Both the position numbers and the translations under genes were made by a program. Below, in pieces: positions 32,220-40,358 of a stretch of 64,000 nt of DNA. Under the pieces are notes generated by a model. It did not search any database. It had not been told where the DNA came from and was given only the letters and a program-made list of their open reading frames with translations. The DNA lies in assembly GCA_045039925.1 (NCBI GenBank), contig CP108400.1, positions 4,092,001-4,156,000 of the forward strand. The letters are read 5' to 3'. Positions within the stretch are counted from its first letter, which is position 1, and the number at the start of each line of letters is the position of its first letter. The DNA is from Yinghuangia sp045039925. GTDB taxonomy: Bacteria; Actinomycetota; Actinomycetes; Streptomycetales; Streptomycetaceae.

Positions 32220-33983
32220 ATGGCTTCGAGGCACGGACACGCGCAGGACGAGCGCGGCGGCGAGCTCGGCGCGATGGACGACGCGGATGTCGCCGACCTG
32301 TGGATCCTGGACCCGGTGACCGGCGAGTTCCGGATGAAGACTCCGGAGGAGGTCGAAGCCGAGAACGTGGTCACGGTCGAGCCGACCGAGGCCCCGGTGC
32401 CCGGCGGGCCGACGCCGTCCCGGCGTTCCACGCGGCGGCAGCCGCCCCCCAAGAGCAAGGCGAAGCGCCGGCTCAAGGTGACCGCGATCAGCCTGGCCGT
32501 GCTGCTGGTGGTGCTCGCGGGCGCGGCGTACGGCTACTACGAGTACCTCAACAGCCGGATAAAGACCGACGACCTCAGCGGTTCGGTCGACAAGGTCCCG
32601 GAGGCGGTCAAGGACGAGTTCGGCCGGACTCCCATGAACATCCTGCTCATAGGCTCCGACTCCCGCGTCGGCGCGGGCAACACCGGCTACGGCGCGAACG
32701 GCAAGGAGGGCACCGCCGACACGACGCTGCTCCTGCACCTGTCGGCCGACCGCAGCAACGCGACCGTGGTGAGCATCCCGCGCGACACCCTCGTCTACCG
32801 CCCCGCGTGCAAGCTCGACGGCGGCAAGGTCCAGCCCGCCCAGGACAACTTCGCGTTCAACGCGACGCTGCTGAAGCCCGGCGGGCCACCGTGCACGGTG
32901 GCCACGGTCGAGCGCATGCTCGGCGTGCAGGTCGACCACTGGATGATGATCGACTTCAACGGCGTCAAGCAGATGACCAAGGCCGTCGGCGGCGTGCCGA
33001 TCAACCTGTGCGACCGCCTGTACGACCCGAAGAAGGCCGGCCAGGGCACCGGCCTCGACCTCACCGCCGGCCCGCACACGCTGAAGGGCGAGCAGGCCCT
33101 CCAATTCCTGCGCGCACGCCACGGCTTCTACGGCGAGAGCGACCTGGCTCGCATCGAGGCGCAGAAGTCCTTCCTGATGGCGCTGGCGCGCGAGATCAAG
33201 ACCAGCGCCACATGGAAGGACCCGGCCGCGCTGTTCTCGATCGCGCAGGCCGCGACCGGCAACATCACCGTCGACACCGGGCTCGACCGGATCGAGAAGC
33301 TGGTGGCACTCGGGGGCGAGATCAAGAAGGTCCCGGAGAAGCGCATGGCGTTCACCACGCTGCCGGTGATCGACGTGCCGAACGAGAACCCGAAGGTCCA
33401 CGTCATGGCCAAGCAGCCGGCGGCCACCGAGCTGTGGACGTCGGTACGCAACGACGTCGCGGTCACCAAGGGCGACCCCGCTTCCGCCGGTTCGCCCCCG
33501 GCCGCCGCGCCGACCTCCAAGCCCCCGGCCCCGGCCGCGGTCGACCCGGCCACCATCAAGGTCTCGGTGCGCAACACCACCACGGTGGCGAAGAAGGCGC
33601 AGACCGTCGTGGACGACCTCGTCGCCAAGAAGTACGTCGCGACGGTCGACCGGACGAAGGGCACCGAGCAGCCCAACAGCTCGATCGTCTTCCCCAAGGG
33701 CAAGGCCGACGCCGCGAAGCAGTTGGCGGCCGCCGTGGGCCTGTCCGAGACCGCGATCGACGAGAGCCCGACGGCCAAGCAGTTCGAGATCGTCATAGGC
33801 CTCGACTTCCCCAACCTCGACGGCAAGACCGAGCCGACCGACAAGGCGCCGGCGTCCTCGTCGAAGGCCCCGGCGTCGTCCAAGCCGCCCGCCAAGGTGA
33901 CACCGCCGTCGGACACCGACATGAAGCTGAACACCGCCGACAACACGTCGTGCATCAAGACGAAGTACTCGAAGGGCGGTTGA
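32220..33983 (+). CDS. LCP-family ligase 4 with DADVADLW cytoplasmic motif and LytR_C domain
   Basis: A 587-residue paralogue of LCP 3. The cytoplasmic part has MDDADVADLWILDPVTGEFR at about 18-37 and the basic PPKSKAKRRLK before a span at about 84-106. The LCP domain has LIGSDSRVG, TADTTLLLHL, VSIPRDTLVYRP, DHWMMIDFNGVKQMTKAVGGVPINLC and FLRARHGFYGESD. LytR_C lies at about 443-527, then a Ser/Pro/Lys linker and NTADNTSCIKTKYSKGG. ATG 32220 follows GGGGAGGGGACGCACGGC. Transcription ends at the strong hairpin that begins in its stop codon. Transfers polymer from lipid carrier to peptidoglycan; its exact polymer may differ from that of LCP 3. Confidence 0.92.
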   Translation: MASRHGHAQDERGGELGAMDDADVADLWILDPVTGEFRMKTPEEVEAENVVTVEPTEAPVPGGPTPSRRSTRRQPPPKSKAKRRLKVTAISLAVLLVVLAGAAYGYYEYLNSRIKTDDLSGSVDKVPEAVKDEFGRTPMNILLIGSDSRVGAGNTGYGANGKEGTADTTLLLHLSADRSNATVVSIPRDTLVYRPACKLDGGKVQPAQDNFAFNATLLKPGGPPCTVATVERMLGVQVDHWMMIDFNGVKQMTKAVGGVPINLCDRLYDPKKAGQGTGLDLTAGPHTLKGEQALQFLRARHGFYGESDLARIEAQKSFLMALAREIKTSATWKDPAALFSIAQAATGNITVDTGLDRIEKLVALGGEIKKVPEKRMAFTTLPVIDVPNENPKVHVMAKQPAATELWTSVRNDVAVTKGDPASAGSPPAAAPTSKPPAPAAVDPATIKVSVRNTTTVAKKAQTVVDDLVAKKYVATVDRTKGTEQPNSSIVFPKGKADAAKQLAAAVGLSETAIDESPTAKQFEIVIGLDFPNLDGKTEPTDKAPASSSKAPASSKPPAKVTPPSDTDMKLNTADNTSCIKTKYSKGG

Positions 33984-34020
33984 GCACTGGGCCGTGTCCT
34001 TCGGGACACGGCCCAGTGCT
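33983..34020 (+). terminator. Strong terminator hairpin with TTCG tetraloop after LCP 4
   Basis: A perfect 17-bp stem (33983-33999 with 34004-34020, core GGGCCGTGTCC/GGACACGGCCC) closed by TTCG. It starts at the last base of the LCP 4 stop codon. No T-run follows, as is normal in actinomycetes. Confidence 0.9.
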
Positions 34021-34045
34021 GTGACCGCGGCCCCGGCAACGCCGA

Positions 34046-34090
34046 AGAGGTCCGCAACCGGCCCGGAAACGGGCGCAGTTGCGGACCTCT
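34046..34090 (-). terminator. Compound hairpin terminator after the beta-propeller gene
   Basis: AGAGGTCCGCAAC (34046-34058) pairs exactly with GTTGCGGACCTCT (34078-34090); inside it GCCCG-GAAA-CGGGC (34061-34074) forms a second stem. It lies 9 bp downstream of the minus-strand gene ending at 34100. With the hairpin at 33983-34020 it insulates the convergent operons. Confidence 0.85.
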
Positions 34091-34099
34091 GCGTTGCGG

Positions 34100-35446
34100 T
34101 CAGCGCTGGCGCGGGTCCTCGGCCGTCGTGCCCGAGTCGGCCTGCGCCTTCGGCGTCAGGTACGCGATCGTCCAGGCCAACTCCGGTGACACCGTGTGCT
34201 GGACGACGATGCGCTGCCCGCTCACCAGGATCCGGTCCACCGGCGCGGTCAGCGTGGTCGGCTGCGCGGTGCCGTCGGCGAGCCGCAGCACGCGGGGGCC
34301 GGTCGCACCGGGCAGGTAGAGCAGCGTCCCGTCGGTGCCGCCGTCGGCCAGCGTCTTCAGTTCCGGAACGGCACTGAACCACAAGGGCGTTCCGTCGGCG
34401 ATCCGGTACGCGGCCACGCCGTCCGCACCGTCGCGCGTCTCGTGCAGCGCCAGGACACCTCCCGACACGACGGCGTCCTCCGGGTCGGAGCCGCGTACCG
34501 ACCACACCTGGCGGCCGGCGGCCGCGTCGAACGCCGTGACGGCCCCCGGGCCGCCCCCTGCCGGACGCGTGGCGACCAGGACCCGGCCGTCGGCGACCGA
34601 CCGGAAGGCGGCCTCACCGCCGGCCGGGACCTCGGCGCGCCAGACCGGCGCGGCCACGCCCGGCTTGTAGGCGGCGACCGCGCCCGGCGCGGCCACGTAC
34701 ACGAGCCTGCCGTCGGAGGCGACGTCGGTCCACGTGCCCTCGACGGTCCACTGGCGGGTCACCTTGCCGGTCACGACGTCCTGCGTCGCGATGACGGAGG
34801 CACCGGCCTTGGTGCCCTTCGCCTCGCCGACCATCATGACCGTGCGGCCGTTGCCGGTGGTCCCGGTGGCCCACCCGGTGTCCTGGTCCGGCTGGGCCAC
34901 CGACGGCTTGAGCGCCACCTCGGAGCACCACTGGAGGTAGCCGGAGCGGGCGTCGGCGCCCATCACGCGCGTGGAGCCGTCCGACTGCGGGACGAAGGTG
35001 AGCGCCCGCAGGTTCTTCATGAAGAAGTCCGCCGGCTCGGCGGCCGAACGCATCCAGTGGCGCTTGCCGTTGCGCCCCTCGTACATCGCCAGGTCGCCGG
35101 GGTCGGCACCGCCGCGGGCGGCCAGCAGGCCGAGTTGGTCGGTGAACGTCGGGTTCGGCCCGGGCGTGGCGATGGTCCACACCGGGCCGCCGATGGCCTC
35201 GTCGCCCTTGAACGCCGCGGCGGCGTCGAACGCGGGGTCGGCGTTGGCGGCGCGCAGGGTCTTGTCGTCGTACGTGTCGACGAGCCGCACCGTGAACGCG
35301 TCCGGGAAGACGTCGTTGTCGGTCAGGGTGTCGAAGTCCTGCCAGCAGGACGAGACTTCCTCGGCCTGGACGGCCACGACGCCGAGCACCGCCAGCAGCG
35401 CGGCGGCGATACCGCCCGCGGCGACCTTGCCCGCGTTCACCTTCAC
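34100..35446 (-). CDS. Exported PQQ-like beta-propeller protein
   Basis: A 448-residue protein with a signal-anchor at about 7-28 (VAAGGIAAALLAVLGVVAVQA) and then repeated propeller-blade sequences of the PQQ-binding-like type (for example GAVAAYKPGVAAPVWRAEV, AVTAFDAAAGRQVWSV, VAAYRIADGTPLWFSAV). Each blade ends in a W following a short G-x-x-x-W pattern. Enzymatic PQQ residues are not evident, so it is probably a binding or scaffold protein on the outer face. It starts 28 bp after the dehydrogenase gene and likely shares its transcript; the tail TTAEDPRQR is short. It ends at a compound terminator. Its link to polymer assembly is by position only. Confidence 0.82.
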   Translation of the reverse strand: MKVNAGKVAAGGIAAALLAVLGVVAVQAEEVSSCWQDFDTLTDNDVFPDAFTVRLVDTYDDKTLRAANADPAFDAAAAFKGDEAIGGPVWTIATPGPNPTFTDQLGLLAARGGADPGDLAMYEGRNGKRHWMRSAAEPADFFMKNLRALTFVPQSDGSTRVMGADARSGYLQWCSEVALKPSVAQPDQDTGWATGTTGNGRTVMMVGEAKGTKAGASVIATQDVVTGKVTRQWTVEGTWTDVASDGRLVYVAAPGAVAAYKPGVAAPVWRAEVPAGGEAAFRSVADGRVLVATRPAGGGPGAVTAFDAAAGRQVWSVRGSDPEDAVVSGGVLALHETRDGADGVAAYRIADGTPLWFSAVPELKTLADGGTDGTLLYLPGATGPRVLRLADGTAQPTTLTAPVDRILVSGQRIVVQHTVSPELAWTIAYLTPKAQADSGTTAEDPRQR

Positions 35447-35474
35447 GTGGCTACCCCGAACTCTCGTGGGTGGT

Positions 35475-36782
35475 TCAGCGACCGCCGCCGATGGTGCGGC
35501 GGGCGACCCCTGCCCACAGGTCCGGGTCGGTCACCCGGCGGCCGTCCACGAGGGCGCGTACGCCGGGGAACTGCTCGGCGGACAACGTGCGGTACACCGC
35601 GTGGTCGGTCTGCACGATGACCGCGTCGACCGCGTCGCCCGCGTGGTACGGCGCCAGCCCGAGCGCGGTGATCTCGTCGTCGGCGTACATCGGGTCGGCC
35701 ACCAGCGCCTCGGCACCCGCCGCGCGCAGCGCCTCGACGACCGGGAACACCCCGGAGAACGCGGTCTCCTTGACCGCACCCCGGTACGCGACCCCCAGCA
35801 CCGCGACCCGCGCACCGCGCAGCCCCGCACCGCCGTCACCGGACAGCATCCCGTCCAGCAGGCCGACCGCGTAGCCCGGCATGCCGGCGTTGGTGGTCCG
35901 CGCCGCCTTGACGATCGTGGCGTCCGGGTCGTTGAAGGCGTAGAAGCGCGGGTAGACCGGGATGCAGTGCCCTCCGACCGCGACACCGGGGCGGTGGATG
36001 TGGCTGTAGGGCTGCGAGTTGGACGCCTCGATCACCGCGTAGATGTCGATGCCCACCGAGTCCGCGAAGCGCGCGAACTGGTTCGCCAGGCCGATGTTCA
36101 CGTCGCGGTACGTCGTCTCCGCGAGCTTCGCGAGCTCCGCCGCCTCGGCACTGCCCATGTCCCACACGCCGTTGCCGCGCACGAGGTCGGGACGCTCGTC
36201 GAAGTCGAGCACCGCCTCGTAGAACTCCACGGCCTTCTTGGCGCTGACCTCGTCGACGCCGCCGACCAGCTTCGGGTAGCGGCGCAGGTCGGCGAAGATG
36301 CGGCCGGTCAGCACCCGTTCGGGGCTGTGGCACAGGAAGAAGTCGGTGCCGTTGGTCAGCCCGGACGCCGCCTCCAGCTGCGGCAGGAAGCGCTCGCGGG
36401 TGGTGTGCACCGGCAGCGTGGTCTCGTACGACACCAGCGTGCCCGGCTTGAGGCCCGCCGCGATCGCCGCCGTGGCGGCGTCCATGGCCCGGAAGTCGGG
36501 GCGTGCCTCGGCGTCCACGACGACCGGCACGACGACCACGACGTAGTCGCTCGCCGCGACCGCTGCGGTGGTGTCCGTGGTGGCGCTCAGCGCACCGGAC
36601 TCGACGACGGCGCGCAGCCGCACGTCGAGCTCGGCCTCGCCGGGGAACGGCTCGACGCCCTTGTTGACCATCTCGACCGTGGCGGCGTTGACGTCGGCGC
36701 CGACCACTTCGTGGCCCTTGGCAGCGAACTGCACGGCAAGCGGGAGGCCGATCTTCCCGAGCGCGACGACACAGATCTTCAC
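35475..36782 (-). CDS. UDP-sugar 6-dehydrogenase (UDP-GlcNAc/ManNAc type)
   Basis: A 435-residue nucleotide-sugar dehydrogenase that oxidises C6 of a UDP-N-acetylhexosamine to the uronic acid with two NAD+. Rossmann start VVALGKIGLPLAVQFA, the middle helix domain (KLAETTYRDVNIGLANQFARF) and catalytic Cys273 in AVGGHCIPVYP are present; the C-terminal domain shows VLGVAYRGAVKETAFS. It is closest in pattern to the WecC/WbpA group. GTG 36782 gives VKICVVALGKIG as the natural beginning. With the Gfo/Idh, aminotransferase, acyltransferase and epimerase genes on the same strand it would supply the first step of a diacetamido-uronic acid pathway. UDP-ManNAcA formation with the 2-epimerase alone is the simpler alternative. 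Confidence 0.9.
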   Translation of the reverse strand: MKICVVALGKIGLPLAVQFAAKGHEVVGADVNAATVEMVNKGVEPFPGEAELDVRLRAVVESGALSATTDTTAAVAASDYVVVVVPVVVDAEARPDFRAMDAATAAIAAGLKPGTLVSYETTLPVHTTRERFLPQLEAASGLTNGTDFFLCHSPERVLTGRIFADLRRYPKLVGGVDEVSAKKAVEFYEAVLDFDERPDLVRGNGVWDMGSAEAAELAKLAETTYRDVNIGLANQFARFADSVGIDIYAVIEASNSQPYSHIHRPGVAVGGHCIPVYPRFYAFNDPDATIVKAARTTNAGMPGYAVGLLDGMLSGDGGAGLRGARVAVLGVAYRGAVKETAFSGVFPVVEALRAAGAEALVADPMYADDEITALGLAPYHAGDAVDAVIVQTDHAVYRTLSAEQFPGVRALVDGRRVTDPDLWAGVARRTIGGGR

Positions 36783-36939
36783 GATGCGCAAACCTTCGGT
36801 CGAGGTGGTCCAGACGGTGATCCGGTGCGGCCAGCGTACCGGCCGCATTTCCCCGGGGGCGAAGCCGCTGGTCGGGGCCGCGCGCGGAGTGCGCACCGGC
36901 GCGTGGACCGCACGGGCCGGGTCCCCGCGGAGGGTCGTG

Positions 36940-38088
36940 TCAGGTGCGGTCGGCCAGCGCGGCGACGACCTTCTCGGCGGCGTGGCCGTCGCCGTACGGG
37001 TGCCCGGTCACCGGCGTCGGGGTGTCCCGCAGCACGGTTTCGGCCAGCTCGGCGGGCTCCGGGCAGAGCCGGTTCCACCCCCCGTCCAGGGTCTCCGGCC
37101 ATTCCGTCTCGGTACGCAGCGTGGTGCACGGGCGGCGCAGCAGGAAGACCTCCTTCTGCAACCCTCCCGAGTCCGTCACGACGCCGCGCGAGCCGAGCAC
37201 GGCCCGGACCATCTGCGGGTACGGCAGCGGCCCGGTGACGCGCAGCGCCCCCTGCCGCAGCGGGATCCCGGCGGCCGCGGCCTTGTCGCGCAGCCGGGGG
37301 TGGGCGAGCAGGACGACCGGCAGCGGGAGGGCGGCGAGAGCCTCGACGACGGCACGCAGCCGGTCCGGGTCGTCGGTGTTGTCGGGGCGGTGGATCGTCG
37401 CCACGAGGTAGCCCCGGGTGCCGAGTTCGTCGGCGAGGTCGCCGTAGCGCCCCGGGCCCGCGGCGGACGTGGCGGCCGTGGCGCCGAACGGCTCGCCCTC
37501 ACCCGTCAGCTCCAGCGGCTTCCCGTCGACCGCGTCGCGCACCCGCAGCAGGATGTCGGTCATCACGTCGCCGACCATCAGGGTGCGGTCGGCGAGGCCC
37601 TCGCCGGCGAGGTTGCGCACCGCGAGGTCCGTGGGGGCCAGGAGCAGGTCCGCGGCGTGGTCGGTGAGCACGCGGTTGTGCTCCTCGGGCATGCGGCGGT
37701 TGTGCGACCGCAGGCCCGCCTCCAGGTGCGCGAGCGGCAGGTGCAGCTTCACCGCGGACACCGCGGCGGCCAGGGTGGAGTTGGTGTCGCCGTAGACGAG
37801 CACCCAGTCCGGCCGGTCGCCGCCGAACAGCGTGTCGTCGACCAGGACGTCGTCCAGGGCCGCGAGCATCGCGCCGGTCTGCGCGCCGTGGCCGCCCGAG
37901 CCGATGCCGAGGTGCACGTCCGGCTTGGGGATGCGCAGGTCGGCGAAGAAGACGTCGGAGAGGTCGGCGTCGTAGTGCTGGCCGGTGTGCACGATGCGGT
38001 GCTCGTGGCCGGTGCCGCGGAACGCCTCGGCCACCGCGGCCAGCTTCACGAATTGGGGACGGGCGCCGACGACGCTGATGACCTTCAC
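36940..38088 (-). CDS. Non-hydrolysing UDP-GlcNAc 2-epimerase family enzyme
   Basis: A 382-residue GT-B fold epimerase. VISVVGARPQFVKLAAV, VHTGQHYD, VYGDTNSTLAAAV, LAHLEAGLRSHNRRMPEEHNR and VVTDSGGLQKEVFLL are all hallmark segments of the WecB/WbpI family. It inverts C2 of a UDP-N-acetylated sugar (GlcNAc to ManNAc, or the diacetamido-glucuronic to the mannuronic form). GTG 38088 is preceded by TAGGCT six bases upstream, so it is probably leaderless and separately transcribed from the Gfo/Idh gene 180 bp away. The 157 bp between it and the dehydrogenase has no gene. Residue choice between the WecB and WbpI substrates needs alignment. Confidence 0.92.
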   Translation of the reverse strand: MKVISVVGARPQFVKLAAVAEAFRGTGHEHRIVHTGQHYDADLSDVFFADLRIPKPDVHLGIGSGGHGAQTGAMLAALDDVLVDDTLFGGDRPDWVLVYGDTNSTLAAAVSAVKLHLPLAHLEAGLRSHNRRMPEEHNRVLTDHAADLLLAPTDLAVRNLAGEGLADRTLMVGDVMTDILLRVRDAVDGKPLELTGEGEPFGATAATSAAGPGRYGDLADELGTRGYLVATIHRPDNTDDPDRLRAVVEALAALPLPVVLLAHPRLRDKAAAAGIPLRQGALRVTGPLPYPQMVRAVLGSRGVVTDSGGLQKEVFLLRRPCTTLRTETEWPETLDGGWNRLCPEPAELAETVLRDTPTPVTGHPYGDGHAAEKVVAALADRT

Positions 38089-38094
38089 GGACTC

Positions 38095-38100
38095 AGCCTA
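38095..38100 (-). promoter_or_regulatory. -10-like TAGGCT six bases before the 2-epimerase start
   Basis: TAGGCT, six bases, GTG at 38088; leaderless arrangement. Confidence 0.45.
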
Positions 38101-38268
38101 CGACGCGGGTGCGGCGGTCCCGGACCACGTCGGGACGTTGCTACGTTCCGCGGTCGGGGACATACGTACCGCGCACGGCGAAATGCGCCGGAACGCACCC
38201 GGCACCCGAAAAGCCGTCGGCGGCCGCGCTGCTGCGCGGCCGCCGACGTCAGGACTGCGGGACGGGGC

Positions 38269-39273
38269 TCAGGACTCCACGGAGACCGTGACGCCCTCGG
38301 CGGCGGAGTCGAGCATCGCCTGCGCGACGACGACGTTGACCAGGCCCTGCCGCATCGTGACGATGTCGGAGTCCTTGCCCAGGACCGCGTCGCGGAACGC
38401 CTCGTGCTCGGTCTGCAGCGGTTCGGGCTTGGAGATCGCGTAGCGGATCATGTCGCCCTCGGAGACGCCGCGGAAGTTCGACAGCGCCTCCCACTGCGTC
38501 ATCATCTCGGCGTTGTTGTGGAACGTCAGGTCGACGTTCAGCGTGTCCGCGATCAGGCAGCCGCGCTCGCCGGTCACTATCGTGACCCGCTCCTTCATCG
38601 GCGACAGCCAGTTCACGAGGTGGTTGGTGACGGTGCCGTCGGCGAGCTGGCCGACGACGGCCACCAGGTCCTCGAAGTCGCGCCCGCTCTTGTACGCCGT
38701 ACGCGCGGACACCGAGCGGTACGCCTGCCCGGTCACCCACGCGGTCAGGTCGATGTCGTGCGTCGCGAGGTCCTTGACCACGCCGACGTCCGAGATGCGG
38801 TTCGGGAACGGCCCCTGGCGGCGCGTGACGACCTGGTAGACGCTGCCGAGCTGGCCGTCCTCCAGGCGCGCCCGCAGCTGCTGGAGCGCGGGGTTGTAGC
38901 GCTCGATGTGGCCGACCGCGCCGACCAGGCCGGCGGCCTCGAAGGCCTCGGCGACCTTGCGCGACGACGCGACGTCCTGTGCGAGCGGCTTTTCGACCAG
39001 GGCGTGCACGCCCGCGGCCGCGAGGCTCAGGCCGAGCTTCTCGTGGAAGGCCGTCGGGGCGGCGACCACGCAGTAGTCGATGCCCATCTCGATCAGCTGC
39101 TCGACGGTGTCGACGCGCGGGATGCCCTGCGCGGCGCCGTGCGGGTCGCCCAGCGGGTCCGCGACACCGACGAGGTCGACACCCGCCAGGCGGCGCAGGA
39201 CGCGGGCGTGGTGACGGCCCATCATGCCGAGCCCGATCAGGCCCGCGCGCAAAGGCGCCTGCTCCGGACTCAC
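38269..39273 (-). CDS. Gfo/Idh/MocA oxidoreductase (WbpB-like)
   Basis: A 334-residue NAD-dependent sugar oxidoreductase. The Rossmann motif is LRAGLIGLGMMGRHHARVL, the family signature is VEKPLAQDV (Glu-Lys-Pro), and ATHDIDLTAWV carries the conserved His-Asp of the substrate domain. Together with the DegT aminotransferase and hexapeptide acyltransferase immediately upstream, it fits WbpB, which oxidises C3 of UDP-GlcNAcA. GTG at 39273 overlaps the aminotransferase TGA by four bases. It is the last gene of this tight group. Other members act on inositol or other sugars, so its assignment depends on context. Confidence 0.88.
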   Translation of the reverse strand: MSPEQAPLRAGLIGLGMMGRHHARVLRRLAGVDLVGVADPLGDPHGAAQGIPRVDTVEQLIEMGIDYCVVAAPTAFHEKLGLSLAAAGVHALVEKPLAQDVASSRKVAEAFEAAGLVGAVGHIERYNPALQQLRARLEDGQLGSVYQVVTRRQGPFPNRISDVGVVKDLATHDIDLTAWVTGQAYRSVSARTAYKSGRDFEDLVAVVGQLADGTVTNHLVNWLSPMKERVTIVTGERGCLIADTLNVDLTFHNNAEMMTQWEALSNFRGVSEGDMIRYAISKPEPLQTEHEAFRDAVLGKDSDIVTMRQGLVNVVVAQAMLDSAAEGVTVSVES

Positions 39274-40358
39274 TTCGCCACCACCGCTTCGACGACGGTC
39301 TTGAGGTCCCCTTCGGACAGCGACGGGTGCACCGGCAGCGACAGCACCTCGCGGGCCGCCCGCTCGGTCTCCGGCAGGTCCAGCGTCAGGCCGAACGACG
39401 GGAGGCGGTGGATCGGCACGGGGTAGTAGACGCCGCTGCCGACGCCGCGCTCGGTGAGGCGCGCCGCGAAGGCGTCGCGCCCGCCGGGGAACGCCTCGTC
39501 GGACACCCGCACCGTGTACTGGTGGTAGACGTGCGTGGCACCGTCGGCGACCGCCGGGGTGACGATGCCCGACCCGGCGATGCCGGCGTCGAGGTACTCG
39601 GCGTTGGCGCGGCGCTGCGCGGTCCAGCCGGCGAGGCGGCCGAGCTGGACGCGGCCGATCGCCGCGTGCAGGTCGGTCATCCGCATGTTGAAGCCGACGA
39701 CCTCGTTCTCGTACCGCTTCTCCATGCCCTGGTTGCGCAGCAGGCGCAGCTTGCGGGCGATCTCCGGGTCGTCGGTGACGACCATGCCGCCTTCGCCGGA
39801 GGTCATGTTCTTGGTCGGGTACAGGCTGAAGACCGCGGTCCTGCCGAAGGCCCCGACGGGGGTGCCGTGCAGTGCGGCGGCGTGCGCCTGGCAGGCGTCC
39901 TCGATGATCGCGACGCCGTGGCGCTCGGCGATCTCGCCGAGGCGGACCATGTCGGCCGGGTGGCCGTACAGGTGGACCGGCATGATCGCGGCGGTGCGCG
40001 GCGTGATCGCGGCCTCGACGGCGGCGGGGTCGATGCAGAAGTGGTCCGGCTCGACGTCCACGAAGACCGGGGTGGCTCCGACCAGCGCGACGACGTTCGC
40101 GGTCGCCGCAAAGCTGAAGGAGGGCACGACGACCTCGTCGCCCGGGCCGACGCCCATGGCGATCAGGGCCAGGTGCAGGCCGGAGGTACCGGAGTTGACC
40201 GCGACCGACGTACGCCCGGCGACGATCTGCGAGAACTCCTGCTCGAACGCCGCGACCTCGGGACCCTGGGCGACCATGCCGCTGCGCAGCACCCGGTCGA
40301 CCGCCTCACGCTCCTCCGCGCCGAAGAACGGCGCCGCGGCGGGGATGGTTCCGGCCAT
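39270..40358 (-). CDS. DegT/DnrJ/EryC1 sugar aminotransferase (WbpE-like)
   Basis: A 362-residue PLP-dependent aminotransferase. VNSGTSGLHLALIAMGVGPGDEV is the cofactor phosphate site, IIEDACQAHAA holds the Asp that pairs with the pyridine nitrogen, and Lys183 in LYPTKNMTSGEGG forms the internal aldimine. It would aminate the 3-keto group of a UDP-uronic acid using glutamate. ATG 40358 shares one base with the stop of the acyltransferase gene (TGATG), and its stop overlaps the Gfo/Idh start, so three enzymes are co-translated. Length is normal for WbpE and its relatives. Confidence 0.92.
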   Translation of the reverse strand: MAGTIPAAAPFFGAEEREAVDRVLRSGMVAQGPEVAAFEQEFSQIVAGRTSVAVNSGTSGLHLALIAMGVGPGDEVVVPSFSFAATANVVALVGATPVFVDVEPDHFCIDPAAVEAAITPRTAAIMPVHLYGHPADMVRLGEIAERHGVAIIEDACQAHAAALHGTPVGAFGRTAVFSLYPTKNMTSGEGGMVVTDDPEIARKLRLLRNQGMEKRYENEVVGFNMRMTDLHAAIGRVQLGRLAGWTAQRRANAEYLDAGIAGSGIVTPAVADGATHVYHQYTVRVSDEAFPGGRDAFAARLTERGVGSGVYYPVPIHRLPSFGLTLDLPETERAAREVLSLPVHPSLSEGDLKTVVEAVVAK

